Positions 1-9,298 of a stretch of DNA of 64,000 bases are shown piece after piece (the stretch's first letter is position 1; each line of letters begins with the position of its first letter). This DNA is from Fodinibacter sp963695175. GTDB taxonomy: Bacteria; Actinomycetota; Actinomycetes; Actinomycetales; Dermatophilaceae. The notes beneath the pieces were generated by a model. It saw nothing but the letters and a program-made list of their open reading frames with translations. It made no database searches and was not told the origin of the DNA. Position numbers and translations under genes: made by a program. Location of the stretch: contig CAVOGG010000002.1 in NCBI GenBank assembly GCA_963695175.1, forward strand, positions 62,001-126,000, read 5' to 3'.

Positions 1-861
1 CACCGCGGCATCGTCGCGATCAACGAGCTGCCCGACCTTGCCGAGCGCATCCAGGTGGCGATGCTCAACGTGATGGAGGAGCGCGACATCCAGATCCGCG
101 GCTACGTGCTGCGGCTGCCGCTCGACGTGCTCGTCGTCGCCAGCGCCAACCCCGAGGACTACACCAACCGCGGCCGGATCATCACACCCCTCAAGGACCG
201 CTTCGGCGCCGAGATCCGCACCCACTACCCGCGCCAGCTCGACGACGAGGTGGCCGTCATCCGCCAGGAGGCGCACCTCGTCGCCACCGTGCCCGACGCT
301 CTCGTCGAGATCGTCGCGCGCTTCACCCGGGCCCTGCGCGGCTCGCCGGCGGTCGACCAACGCTCGGGGGTGTCCGCCCGGTTCGCCATCGCCGGCACCG
401 AGACGGTCGCGGCCGCAGCCCTGCACCGCGCGACGACCCAGGGCGAGGAGCAGGCCGTCGCCAGGGTCGTCGACCTCGAGGCAGCGCTCGACGTGCTGCG
501 CGGCAAGATCGAGTTCGAGTCGGGCGAGGAGGGCCGCGAGCGCGAGGTGCTCGCCCACCTGCTGCGCACCTCGACCGCCGAGACCTGCCGCAGGCGGCTC
601 GGCGGCATCGACCTGCACCTGATCGTCGACGCGATCGAGGCCGGCGCCCTGGTCACCACCGGCGAGCGGGTCAGCGCCGGCGAGTTCCTGCAGGGCCTGC
701 CGGTGATCGGCGAGTCCGACGTCTACGACGCCGTCTGCGAGCGGCTCGACGCCACCACCGACGGGGAGCGGGCGAGCGCCCTCGAGCTCGCCCTCGAGGG
801 CCTCTACCTCGCCCGCCGCATCGCCAAGGACAGCGCCGACGGGGAGACGGTCTACGGGTGA
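1..861 (+). CDS. MoxR/magnesium-chelatase-type AAA+ ATPase, 5' end missing
   Basis: The reading frame is open from base 1, so the N-terminus with the Walker A motif lies outside the window; 286 residues are visible. Visible residues 4-9 (VAINEL) are the Walker B strand, and about 44-69 carry the sensor-1 segment (ASANPEDYTNRGR) followed by KDRFGAEI with a candidate arginine finger. This is the pattern of ChlI/BchI-like and MoxR AAA+ ATPases. The stop overlaps the GTG start of the VWA gene, so the two are translationally coupled. Such ATPase and VWA pairs act as chaperone-like remodelling or metal-insertion machines. The substrate is unknown. True magnesium chelatase is unlikely because no chlorophyll or cobalamin gene is nearby. 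Confidence 0.85.
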   Translation, partial: HRGIVAINELPDLAERIQVAMLNVMEERDIQIRGYVLRLPLDVLVVASANPEDYTNRGRIITPLKDRFGAEIRTHYPRQLDDEVAVIRQEAHLVATVPDALVEIVARFTRALRGSPAVDQRSGVSARFAIAGTETVAAAALHRATTQGEEQAVARVVDLEAALDVLRGKIEFESGEEGREREVLAHLLRTSTAETCRRRLGGIDLHLIVDAIEAGALVTTGERVSAGEFLQGLPVIGESDVYDAVCERLDATTDGERASALELALEGLYLARRIAKDSADGETVYG

Positions 862-2879
862 GCGACTCGGGTCGCACGTCGCGGTACGCCCGGTACGCCG
901 GGGGGCCTGACCCGCTCGCGCCTCCCGTCGACCTGCGCGAGGCCCTCGACGCCATCGGCGAGGAGGTCATGGCCGGTGTCTCGCCCGAGCGGGCGATGCG
1001 CGAGCTGCTCCGACAGGGCACCCAGTCGCGGGTCGGTCTCGACGAGCTCGCCCGGCAGGTGGCCCAGCGCCGTCGCGAGCTGCTCCAGAAGCACCAGCTC
1101 GGCGGCACCCTCGACGAGATCAAGAAGCTGCTCGACGACGCCGTGCTCGCCGAGCGCAAGCAGCTGGCGCGCGACCTCGACGACGACGCCCGGTTCGCCG
1201 AGATGCGGATGGAGGGGCTGCCGGCATCCCCGGCGGCGGCGGTCACCGAGCTCGCCGACTACGAGTGGCGCAGCAGCGAGGCTCGCGAGAAGTACGACCA
1301 GATCAAGGACCTGCTCGGCCGCGAGCTGCTCGACCAGCGCTTCGCCGGGATGAAGCAGGCGCTCGAGAACGCCACCTCCGAGGACCGCGAGCGGGTCGAG
1401 GAGATGCTGCGCGACCTCGGCGACCTGCTCGCCGCGCACGCCCGCGGCGACGACACCACCGAGCAGTTCAGCGACTTCATGGACAAGCACGGCGACTTCT
1501 TCCCCGAGGGCCCCGAGAACGTCGACGAGCTGATCGACTCGCTGGCCGCGCGGGCCGCCGCCGCCCAGCGGATGCTCGCGTCGATGACGCCCGAGCAGCG
1601 GGCCGAGCTGGCCGAGCTGTCGCAGCAGGCATTCGGCTCCCCCGGCCTGATGGACCAGCTCGACCGGCTCGACGACCTGCTGCGCGGGCTGCGCCCCGGC
1701 GAGGACTGGGACGGGTCGGAACAGTTCGGCGGTCAGCAGGGCCTCGGGCTCGGCGACGGCACCGGGGTGCTGCAGGACATCGCCCAGCTCGACGCGCTCT
1801 CCGACCAGCTCGCGCAGGCCCACCCGGGCGCGCGGATGGACGACGTCGACCTCGACGCGCTGGCCCGCCAGCTGGGGGACGAGGCGGCCGTCGACGCCCG
1901 GGCCCTGGCCGCCCTCGAGAAGGCGCTGCGCGAGAGCGGCTACCTCACCCGGGCCACCGACGGCACGCTGCGCCTGTCGCCACAGGCCATGCGTGAGCTC
2001 GGGAAGTCGCTGTTGCGCGACGTCGCCGGTCGGCTCTCCAACCGTTCCGGGGCGCGGGACGTGCGGGCGGCCGGCGCGGCCGGTGAACCCAGCGGCGCCA
2101 CCCGCGCGTGGGAGTTCGGCGACACCGAGGCGTGGGACGTCACCCGCACCATGACCAACGCGCTCACCCGCACGGCCGACGAGGGCACCGCCCGGCCCGA
2201 CGGCATCCGGCTCGACATCCGCGACGTCGAGGTGGTCGAGACCGAGGCGCGCACCCGGGCCGCGGTCGCACTGCTCGTCGACACGTCGTTCTCGATGGCG
2301 ATGGACGGCCGCTGGGTGCCGATGAAGCGCACCGCCCTGGCGCTGCACCAGCTCATCTCGTCACGCTTCCGCGGCGACCACCTCGAGCTGATCGGGTTCG
2401 GCCGGCACGCCGAGGTGATGCAGATCGAGCAGCTGACGGCGCTGGACGCGATGTGGGAGAAGGGCACCAACCTCCACCACGCGCTGCTCCTGGCGAACCG
2501 GCACTTCCGGCGGCACCCGCACGAGCAGCCGGTGCTGCTGATCGTCACCGACGGTGAGCCGACCTCACACCTCGAGCCGGGCGGCGAGGTGTTCTTCGAC
2601 TACCCGCCCCACCCGCGCACCATCGCGCTCGCGGTGCGTGAGCTGGATGCCGCGGCGCGGCTCGGCGCCCAGACCACCTTCTTCAGGCTGGGCGAGGATG
2701 CCGGGCTGGCCCGGTTCGTCGACTCGATGGCCCGGCGCGCCGGCGGCAAGGTCGTGGCCCCCGAGCTCGGTGACCTCGGCGCGGCCGTCGTCGGTTCGTA
2801 CCTCGGGTCGCGTTCTCCCTCGACGCCGTTCGGCTCGTACCGCGACATGTTCGGCACGCGCGGCTTCTGGGCCGAGTGA
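858..2879 (+). CDS. VWA domain protein, partner of the MoxR-type ATPase
   Basis: A 673-residue protein starting at a GTG that overlaps the upstream stop (GTGA). The first 450 residues are charged and helical with no recognised domain. The C-terminal part is a von Willebrand factor A domain: the MIDAS motif DTSFS is at residues 475-479, and TDGE around 564-567 supplies a further metal-site aspartate. No signal peptide or membrane segment is seen, so it is probably cytoplasmic. In related pairs the VWA protein presents substrate to the AAA+ ring. It converges on the downstream secreted-protein gene with only 18 bases between the stops and no obvious terminator. Confidence 0.85.
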   Translation: MSDSGRTSRYARYAGGPDPLAPPVDLREALDAIGEEVMAGVSPERAMRELLRQGTQSRVGLDELARQVAQRRRELLQKHQLGGTLDEIKKLLDDAVLAERKQLARDLDDDARFAEMRMEGLPASPAAAVTELADYEWRSSEAREKYDQIKDLLGRELLDQRFAGMKQALENATSEDRERVEEMLRDLGDLLAAHARGDDTTEQFSDFMDKHGDFFPEGPENVDELIDSLAARAAAAQRMLASMTPEQRAELAELSQQAFGSPGLMDQLDRLDDLLRGLRPGEDWDGSEQFGGQQGLGLGDGTGVLQDIAQLDALSDQLAQAHPGARMDDVDLDALARQLGDEAAVDARALAALEKALRESGYLTRATDGTLRLSPQAMRELGKSLLRDVAGRLSNRSGARDVRAAGAAGEPSGATRAWEFGDTEAWDVTRTMTNALTRTADEGTARPDGIRLDIRDVEVVETEARTRAAVALLVDTSFSMAMDGRWVPMKRTALALHQLISSRFRGDHLELIGFGRHAEVMQIEQLTALDAMWEKGTNLHHALLLANRHFRRHPHEQPVLLIVTDGEPTSHLEPGGEVFFDYPPHPRTIALAVRELDAAARLGAQTTFFRLGEDAGLARFVDSMARRAGGKVVAPELGDLGAAVVGSYLGSRSPSTPFGSYRDMFGTRGFWAE

Positions 2880-2897
2880 GGGCTGCCGGACCTGTTC

Positions 2898-4502
2898 TCA
2901 GGAGTCGGTGATCGAGAAGTCGGTGAAGTTCCAGGTGGCCGGAGATCCACCGGTGGAGACGATCTCGACCCCGTAGCCGATCTGGTCGACCGTGTCGCTC
3001 GCCGAGCGCCGGCCCGTCGAGACCAGGTAGCTCAGCATGGCCTTGATGTCGATCGTGCCGGAGGGGTGGCGGGCCCCGTTGGACGGCACGAAGGCGATGT
3101 AGCCGTTGCCGCTCGTGGCGTAGACGTCCCAGGTGTACCCGCTGAGGCTGACCCCGGAGGCGAAGCGGGAGCCGGCGGGGTACTGGTTGCGGTTGTCCGT
3201 CCAGATCATGACCTCGTCGTTGGGCACGCCGTTGATCCACAGGTCGTAGGCGACGTTGTAGATGCCGACCGGCGGGGCGACCGCCGAGAACCTCGAGGTC
3301 AGTGTCGTGAAGCTCGAGATCTTCCGGCCGGAGTAGTCCTTGTGGACGTTCGGGTACGTCTTGACGGCTCCGTCACCGGTGTTGGTCGCGGTGGCCACGT
3401 GGTTCCACGAGTGGTAGGAGCAGACCGACGTCGTGCCCTTCGTGCCCGGGTAGCTGCCGGCGTTCCAGAGGTTGTTGTGCACGTAGTAGCCGCCGTCGGT
3501 GACGCCGCCGTTCGAGCTGCTCGTCGTGAAGTAGGGGTTGGTGCACGTGCTCCCCGTGGTGACCCTCCCCTCGCCCGGGAACCGGATGGAGTTCCACCCC
3601 GTGCCGATCGTGGGGTAGGGGGCGACCCAGCCGCCGGTGCCGTTGCCGCGGTACATCCGCAGGCTCCCGTCGCCCAGCCGGGCCAGGACGTCGCTGTGGC
3701 CGTCGCCGGACCAGTCCCCGACACCGAGCAGCCCGGTGAAGATGTTCCAGCCGGTGCCCACCACCCGCATACCGGCGAACCCGCCCGCGCCGGTGCCCCG
3801 GTACAGCCGCAGCTGCCCGGTGGCGGTGTTGCGGGCCAGGAAGTCGGGGGCGAAGTCACCATCGAAGTCCCCGGTCAGCATCAGCCCGTCGTAGCGGCCC
3901 CAGCCGCTACCGATCACCTTCATCCCCGAGAAACCGCCGCTGCCGTTGCCGCGGTACATCCGCATCGAGCCGTCGCTGCTGAGGATCGCCAGCAGGTCGT
4001 TGTGGCCGTCACCGTCCCAGTCGCCGGGAGAGAAGATCTGGCTGAAGACCTGCCAGCCGCTGCCGATCGTGCGCGCCGGCCCGAACCCGCCCGACCCGTT
4101 GCCCGGGTACAGCCACAACGCCCCCGTGCCCGGGTTGCGGGCCACCACATCGGTCCCGGCCACCCCGTCCCAGTCACCGACCATCCGGATCTGGTCACGC
4201 GAGCCCCACCCCGTACCCAGCCGGCTACGGGCCCCGCTGAAACCACCCACCCCGTCACCGCGGTACAACCACAAGACGCCGTCCGCGGTCGGCGCCACGA
4301 CATCAGCCCGACCGTCACCGCTGAAGTCCGACGCGGCCGTGGCGTCGACAGCGGCACCGGTTGCGACCGAGGTGGTGGCGCCGGCCGGCGCACCGCCGAG
4401 GGCGACCACGCCGAGGACGAGCACCGCGACGACCGTCAGGAGGCGGCCTCGCCGCGGGCTCCGCGAGCGGCGGGCAGGCGTTCGCGCGGTGCAGGACTCC
4501 AT
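2898..4502 (-). CDS. Secreted FG-GAP repeat protein with C-terminal GH12-like glycosidase domain
   Basis: A 534-residue exported protein. Residues 1-45 have an arginine-rich start, a hydrophobic core and an Ala-rich cleavage region. Residues about 58-303 form roughly five FG-GAP/VCBS-type repeats of 45-50 residues (GDWDGDGHNDLLA, LRMYRGNGTGG), predicting a beta-propeller. Residues about 310-534 resemble glycoside hydrolase family 12: NNLWNAG near the domain start, NDEVMIW with the candidate nucleophile E430, and GYGVEI with the candidate acid/base E513. The likely role is extracellular beta-glucan or xyloglucan hydrolysis, with the propeller binding wall or substrate. The GH12 assignment rests on these motifs alone. 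The ATG at 4502 has only a weak ribosome site. Confidence 0.75.
   Translation of the reverse strand: MESCTARTPARRSRSPRRGRLLTVVAVLVLGVVALGGAPAGATTSVATGAAVDATAASDFSGDGRADVVAPTADGVLWLYRGDGVGGFSGARSRLGTGWGSRDQIRMVGDWDGVAGTDVVARNPGTGALWLYPGNGSGGFGPARTIGSGWQVFSQIFSPGDWDGDGHNDLLAILSSDGSMRMYRGNGSGGFSGMKVIGSGWGRYDGLMLTGDFDGDFAPDFLARNTATGQLRLYRGTGAGGFAGMRVVGTGWNIFTGLLGVGDWSGDGHSDVLARLGDGSLRMYRGNGTGGWVAPYPTIGTGWNSIRFPGEGRVTTGSTCTNPYFTTSSSNGGVTDGGYYVHNNLWNAGSYPGTKGTTSVCSYHSWNHVATATNTGDGAVKTYPNVHKDYSGRKISSFTTLTSRFSAVAPPVGIYNVAYDLWINGVPNDEVMIWTDNRNQYPAGSRFASGVSLSGYTWDVYATSGNGYIAFVPSNGARHPSGTIDIKAMLSYLVSTGRRSASDTVDQIGYGVEIVSTGGSPATWNFTDFSITDS
3600..4330 (-). repeat. Tandem ~145-base coding repeats (FG-GAP units)
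   Basis: Within the secreted protein gene, about five degenerate units of 140-150 bases recur, each including a conserved stretch around TTGCCGCGGTACATCCG (plus strand) that encodes the RMYRGNG strand. Similarity is visible at the DNA level, so unit gain or loss by recombination is plausible. Confidence 0.6.
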
Positions 4503-4670
4503 GACAGGTCACCACTTCTCAGGGGGTCGCCGGCCGTCGCCGGCGTGGGTGCCCTCGAACGTACTCATTCCGCTTGGCATCGGCGCGGCCTCGCGCCCTC
4601 GTCCCTCAGTGGGCTCTCAGGAGGTGAGGCGGGTGGGCGCCCACGTGCCGCACCGCGCCCCTCACCCCCG

Positions 4671-4694
4671 GCATCGGCATCGGCATCGGCATCG
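4671..4694. repeat. Hexanucleotide tandem repeat (GCATCG)x4
   Basis: Four perfect copies of GCATCG lie in the 283-base region between the divergent secreted-protein gene and the DUF1059 gene. Apart from this repeat the region holds a candidate ribosome site at 4768-4777 and a short inverted repeat (CCACG-GAT-CGTGG, 4746-4758). No gene was seen in it. Confidence 0.8.
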
Positions 4695-4785
4695 GTCAGG
4701 ATCGGAGAAGCCGGGTCCGCGCTCCACGCCTAGGGTCGGGACGAGCCACGGATCGTGGTCGTGACGTAGGGAAGGGACACCATCC

Positions 4786-5022
4786 ATGAAGACGATGACG
4801 TGCCGGCAGCTCGGGGGCGCCTGCGACCTCCCGCTCACCGGGGAGACGGGCGACGAGGTCATCAAGGCGCAGGACCAGCACCTCAAGGAGATCGTCGCCG
4901 GCGGTGACACCGACCACGAGAAGGCGCTCAAGGAGATGAAGGGCCGCTGGAAGCACCCGGTCGCGGGGATGGGTTGGTACAAGCAGGTCAAGCGCGACTT
5001 CGCGGCGCTTCCCGAGAGCTGA
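4786..5022 (+). CDS. Small DUF1059-type protein
   Basis: A 78-residue protein with a strong ribosome site (AGGGAAGGGA, 4768-4777) ahead of its ATG. The opening MKTMTCRQLGGACD and the acidic, Glu/Lys-rich helical remainder match the DUF1059 family, small proteins of unknown function with conserved cysteines (here C6 and C13). There is no signal peptide, so it is probably cytoplasmic. It lies 72 bases upstream of the DinB-family gene in the same direction. No function is assigned; a redox or metal role for the two cysteines is only a guess. Confidence 0.75.
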   Translation: MKTMTCRQLGGACDLPLTGETGDEVIKAQDQHLKEIVAGGDTDHEKALKEMKGRWKHPVAGMGWYKQVKRDFAALPES

Positions 5023-5094
5023 CCGAGGCGGTCGCGCGGCTGCACGCGCGCCACGTCGTTTGCCCCCAGGCCACGGGGTTGGTTGGGTGGGCCG

Positions 5095-5634
5095 ATGGCA
5101 ACCAACGGCATGTGGTCCGAACCCGGCACCGACCCCCGCGATGCCCTCGAGGCCGGCCGCGGCGAACGAGCGGTGCTGGCGCAGTACCTCGACCACTACC
5201 GGCTCACCCTCGAGCTGAAGTGCGAAGGGCTGACCGCCGAGCAGCTCGCCGCCAGGTCGGTCCCGCCCTCGACGATGTCGTTGCTCGGCCTGGTGCGCCA
5301 CCTGGCCCGGGTCGAGCACTCGTGGTGGCGGCGGGTGCTCGAGGGCCGCGGCGACCTGCCGCGCCTCTACCGCACCGACGCCGACCCCGACCTCGACTTC
5401 AACGCCGCCCTCCCGGATGCCGACGTCGTCGCGGACGCGTGGCAGTCCTGGCGCACCGAGGTCGCCCATGCCCGCGAGGTCTACGCCGGCCTCGACCTCG
5501 ACGCGGTCGTGACCGTGCACGGCGACGACGTCGAGGTGCGCGACGTCGTCGTGCACCTCATCGAGGAGTACGCCCGGCACCTCGGCCACGCCGACCTGCT
5601 GCGCGAGTGCATCGACGGCCGCACCGGCCAGTAG
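5095..5634 (+). CDS. DinB/DUF664 family protein
   Basis: A 179-residue protein from the ATG at 5095; a TTG 12 bases upstream in the same frame is less likely to be the start. It looks like the four-helix DinB/DUF664 fold: an opening ERAVLAQYLDHYRLTL helix, LLGLVRHLARVEHSWW with a conserved histidine in helix 2, and a late HLIEEYARHLGHADLLRE helix with two more histidines. The three histidines usually bind a metal. Related actinobacterial proteins include mycothiol- or bacillithiol-dependent enzymes, but the substrate here is unknown. It converges with the DUF309 gene, only 4 bases separating the stops. Confidence 0.8.
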   Translation: MATNGMWSEPGTDPRDALEAGRGERAVLAQYLDHYRLTLELKCEGLTAEQLAARSVPPSTMSLLGLVRHLARVEHSWWRRVLEGRGDLPRLYRTDADPDLDFNAALPDADVVADAWQSWRTEVAHAREVYAGLDLDAVVTVHGDDVEVRDVVVHLIEEYARHLGHADLLRECIDGRTGQ

Positions 5635-5638
5635 CGAC

Positions 5639-6070
5639 CTACTCCTGAAGCGACGCCTCCTCGCGGGCGCACGCGATCGTCGCCGCCAGGTCGAGGCCGT
5701 GGGTCGAGCCTCCCCGGGCGTCGTACGCCTCGAGGCGGGCTGCACCGCGGTCCAGGAGCCGGTCGGCGCCGATGGCGTTGCCGCGGGCCGCGTGGGTCAG
5801 CCCGACACAGAGCTGGGCCAGGCCCTGCCAGAGGTCGCGTTCGTCGTCCGGGCCCGCCTTCCAGCGCGCTTCGAGCACCTCGTGCGCCGCGAACGGCCGG
5901 CCCTGGCGCACCAGCCCACGGGCCACCTCGAGCGTCTCGTGCGGGGGCAGCGCCTCCTCCGGAACCGGTTCGACACCGCTGTCGCCGTAGGCCAGCGGCC
6001 GGCCGAGGGCGTCACGAGGCCGCTTCTGCCGCGGGCGACCGGCCTCGTCCCGGTCCCGACCCGTGGTCAC
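5639..6070 (-). CDS. DUF309 domain protein
   Basis: A 143-residue protein. Residues about 42-120 carry the DUF309 signature: GRPFAAHEVLEARWK, DLWQGLAQLCVGLTHAARGN and the GADRLLDRGAARLEAY helix. The family is helical and of unknown function. The GTG start at 6070 overlaps the stop of the aminopeptidase N gene by 4 bases, so the two are probably co-transcribed and coupled. Confidence 0.8.
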   Translation of the reverse strand: MTTGRDRDEAGRPRQKRPRDALGRPLAYGDSGVEPVPEEALPPHETLEVARGLVRQGRPFAAHEVLEARWKAGPDDERDLWQGLAQLCVGLTHAARGNAIGADRLLDRGAARLEAYDARGGSTHGLDLAATIACAREEASLQE

Positions 6071-8561
6071 GGCCGGCTCCCGTCGAAGCGGCGGCGGCTG
6101 GCGATCGCCTCGCGCAGCTCGTGGTCGGCGTCCACGAACGCGCGACGCACCCCGGCGGTCAGGTCGTCGCGTCCGAGCAGGGCCGCGGATGCCGCGACGG
6201 TCGCGTCGTCGACGAGCCGGGTGGGGTGGATGGCGGTGACCACCCGGGAGACCGCGTCGTCACCCATCCGTGCCGACAGCGCCATGACGAGGTCGCCGAC
6301 CTGTTCCACGTAGGGCCGGACCAGGTCGGGGTCGCGGCGTCACCCAGAACCCGCCGGCCACGGCGAGCGCCGCGTAGTTCGACAGCTCGGCGTCGTCCCG
6401 CAGCGTCGCCCAGGCCCACTCCTTGGCCGCGGCGGTCGGCCGCACGGCCCGGGCCCCGAGCGCCGCGAGGGAGCCGGCGAGGGAGTGGTCGGCGGCCGCG
6501 GCCAGCTCGATCTCGTCGTCGCCCAGGGCGTCGAGCGACGACAGCCGTCGCAGCACCGCCCAGCGGAAGTCGTGGTCACCGTCGAGCACCGTGGGGATGC
6601 CGTCGCCGGCCGCCCACCGCCGGAGTCGGCCGGTGTCGGAGCCGCTGGCCGCCCACACCCGGGCGGCGACGACCGCGAGCGCGTCGCCCGCGGCGCCGTC
6701 GACGGAACGAGCGTGCTCGAGCAGGGCGTCGGCGGCCCCGGCCACCCGGGCCATGGCGGCCTCCTGCTCGGTGGGCGGGAGGAACATCGGCACGACCCGG
6801 CTCGACATGGCCAGCGCGGTGCGCGAGAGCACCGCCGCCGACGTCTCGCGCGGCCACGCCTGCGCGAACACCTCCAGCGCCGTGCGGGGGTCTACCTCGG
6901 CACGGTGGACCTTTCCCAGCAGCGCGACCCAGAGCACGGCGCGGGCCTGGACGTCGGGCACGTCGGCCAGCCCGGCCGGCAGGGCGGCCACCGTCGCGGG
7001 GTCGAGCGACACCTCCGCCCAGGTGAGGTCACCGGCATTCGGCACGACGAGCGCACCGGCGGGCACGGCATCCAAACCGGGTACGTGGGTGCGCTCCCCC
7101 TCGACGACGATGTCGACGCGTACCACCTCGCGCCCGTCGGCGAAGGCCGCGACGTCGAGCGTGTGCGGGCGGTCGGCCGGGTGTGCGCGGCGGCGGGGTG
7201 CGGACGAGCACGCCCTCCTCGACGGCGAGCCGGTCGACGCCGGCCGTCTCCAGCCACGCGGCGCTCCACGCCGTCAGGGACCGGCCCGACGCGGACTCCA
7301 TCGCGGCGAGGAACTGCGCCAGGTCGCCGTTGCCGTACGCGTGCGAGCGCAGGTGCTCGACCACGCCGGCCACGAACGCCTCGTCGCCGATGTGGGCGAT
7401 CAGCTGGCGGATCACGGACGCGCCCTTGGCGTACGAGATGCCGTCGAAGTTGCCGAGCGCCGACCGGGCGTCGGGGGCCGGCGACCCCGCGATCGGGTGG
7501 GTGCTGGGAGCGCGCTCCGCGGCATACCCCCACAGCTTGCGGATGACACCGAACTCGACCCAGGCGTCGGTGAACTCGGTGACCTCGACGACCGTGCGGT
7601 AGGCCATGTACTCGGCGAACGACTCGTTGAGCCACAGGTCGTCCCACCAGGTCATCGTCACGAGGTCGCCGAACCACATGTGCGCCATCTCGTGGGCGAT
7701 GGTCGAGCTGCGGGAGAGCACCTGGTCGGGCGTCGCGGCCCCGCGGAAGATCATCGTGTCGCGGAACGTGACGCAGCCGGGGTTCTCCATCGCCCCGGCG
7801 TTGAACTCCGGGACGAACACCTGGTGGTACTCCCCGAACGGGTACCGGATGCCGAACAGCTGGTGGTAGTAGTCGAAGCAGGCTCGGGTGGTCTCGAGCA
7901 GATGCTCGGCCTGCTCGCGCAGGTACGGCTCGAGCGACCGCCGCGCATGGACCCCCAGCGGGATGCCGTCGTGCTCGGCGCGCACGGACGCGTAGGGCCC
8001 GGCGCACACCGTGACGAAGTAGGTCGCGAGCGGCAGGGTGGTCGCCAGCTCGGTGCGGCCGGGGGCGACGACGGTGGCGGCGCCGTTGCCGAGGACCGTC
8101 CACTCCGCCGGGGCGGTGACCGCGACCGTGTAGGGCGCCTTGAGGTCGGGCTGGTCGAAACAGGCGAACACCGTCGGGGCGGCATCGAGGAAGAGGTGGC
8201 CGTAGACGTAGTGCTCACCGTCGGCCGGGTCGGTGCTGCGGTGCAGCCCCTGCCCGTCGTGGCTGTAGGCCATCGTCGCCTCGGCCTCGAGCACGTTGTC
8301 GGCCGCCAGGTCGGTGAGCTCGAGCCGCCCGTCGACCAGGGATGCCGGGTCGAGCGGCCGCCCGTTGAGCGTCACCGCGTGCAGCACCCGCGGCCGCAGG
8401 TCGACGAACGTCGACGCCCCCGGAGTGCGGCTGGTGAACCGGATCGTCGTGCGCGAACCGAACAGCTCCGCCCCACGGTCGAGGTCGAGGTCGACGTCGA
8501 CCGCGTCGACGGTGATCAGGGCGGCCCTGGAGGTCGCCTCGGCGCGGGTCAGTGACGGCAT
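6067..8561 (-). pseudogene. pepN: Aminopeptidase N (M1 family), interrupted by two frameshifts
   Basis: The gene is intact in content but changes frame twice. ATG at 8561 follows GGGTGGGGGG. The first frame carries the GAMEN exopeptidase motif and the zinc site HEMAH (H290, E291, H294) with E313 downstream. Near 7195-7198, an extra base in a G/C run shifts the frame; near 6335-6345 a second extra base shifts it again, after FWVT. Removing one base at each site restores a continuous product of about 830 residues, close to the usual size of actinobacterial PepN. The enzyme trims N-terminal residues from peptides in the cytoplasm. Two single-base insertions in otherwise conserved sequence could be sequencing errors; otherwise this is a recent pseudogene retaining the catalytic domain. 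Confidence 0.85.
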
Positions 8562-8644
8562 CCCCCCACCCAACCAGAGCCGGCTGCGCCACACTGGGCA
8601 AAGCGACGGGCCGGAGGGCCGTCGACCTGCTGAGGGAGACGGCG

Positions 8645-9199
8645 ATGAGCGGTCTGACGATGATCGTCATCGGGCTGGTGCTGGGCCTGGCCGGTGGGTG
8701 GTCGATCCGCACGGTGCTGATGCTCGTGGGCTTCGGCGCCGGCTGGTTGCTGGCGAACGTCTTCGACGCCACCCTCCTGGTGACCCTGGTGATCGGGTTG
8801 GTCGGCGCCCTGGTCGCGTGGCTCGTGGTGCGGCTCGCGGCCACCCTCGTGTTCTTCGCGGTCGGCGCCTTCTTGGGTCTGCTCGTGGGGGCGCGCCTGT
8901 TCCGCCTGCTCGAGGGTGACGACGGCAACCTGCTGCTCGCGGTCGTGTTCATCCCGGCGGTCGGCATCGCCGGCGGCTGGCTGGCCGAGAAGACCCGGGA
9001 GGGTTTCGTCGCGTGGGGCACCTCCATCGCCGGTGCGGCCATGGTCCTGGCCGGCCTCGGGGTGCTCGTCAGTGCGTTGGACTGGCTGCGCGACCCGAAC
9101 CAGACCTGGGAGGCGGTGGCCGGCGCGGCCATCTGGATCGCGCTGTCGGTGTTCTTCCGGCTCACCCAGCGGGCCGTGGGGAGCAGCAGCCGGGGCTGA
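8645..9199 (+). CDS. Multispanning integral membrane protein of unknown function
   Basis: A 184-residue protein from the ATG at 8645, preceded by GAGGGAGA. Almost the whole length is hydrophobic: about six or seven predicted membrane segments (for example MIVIGLVLGLAGGW and LVTLVIGLVGALVAWLVV), with a short charged stretch RLFRLLEGDDGN in the middle and a soluble tail of about 20 residues. There are no catalytic motifs. It is divergent from pepN and precedes the amino-sugar operon, from which a 99-base promoter region separates it. I do not recognise the family. Confidence 0.7.
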   Translation: MSGLTMIVIGLVLGLAGGWSIRTVLMLVGFGAGWLLANVFDATLLVTLVIGLVGALVAWLVVRLAATLVFFAVGAFLGLLVGARLFRLLEGDDGNLLLAVVFIPAVGIAGGWLAEKTREGFVAWGTSIAGAAMVLAGLGVLVSALDWLRDPNQTWEAVAGAAIWIALSVFFRLTQRAVGSSSRG

Positions 9200-9262
9200 G
9201 TCCCGCACCCCGGGCGACCGGCACGGCCAAGGGACCCCGAAATCACAGGTCCGTCACAGGGC

Positions 9263-9291
9263 TTGTCCAGATTAAGTTAGTAAGGTTTACT
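9263..9291 (+). promoter_or_regulatory. Candidate promoter of the amino-sugar operon
   Basis: TTGTCC (9263-9268) and TTTACT (9286-9291) are 17 bases apart. Transcription would begin at about the A of the ATG at 9299, predicting a leaderless mRNA, in line with the absence of a Shine-Dalgarno sequence. The -10 element lies inside the palindromic operator, so repressor binding would block the polymerase. Confidence 0.45.
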
Positions 9292-9294
9292 AAC
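9276..9294. promoter_or_regulatory. Palindromic operator of the ROK repressor
   Basis: GTTAGTAA-GGT-TTACTAAC is a perfect 8-base inverted repeat with a 3-base centre, strikingly AT-rich in this GC-rich DNA, ending 4 bases before the repressor start codon. Operators of ROK-type repressors are often TTAGT/ACTAA-like palindromes. I infer autoregulation and control of the whole downstream operon; no second copy was noticed in the window. Confidence 0.7.
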
Positions 9295-9298
9295 TCTC

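Noticed and set aside
852..2348. Long minus-strand open frame of about 500 codons opposite the VWA gene
   Set aside because: Composition is Gly/Val/Leu/Arg-rich with no domain; it is the antisense shadow of a GC-rich coding gene, and the plus-strand VWA frame has clear motifs.
4671..4694. Short tandem repeats as a CRISPR array
   Set aside because: Units are only six bases with no spacers, and no cas gene is nearby.
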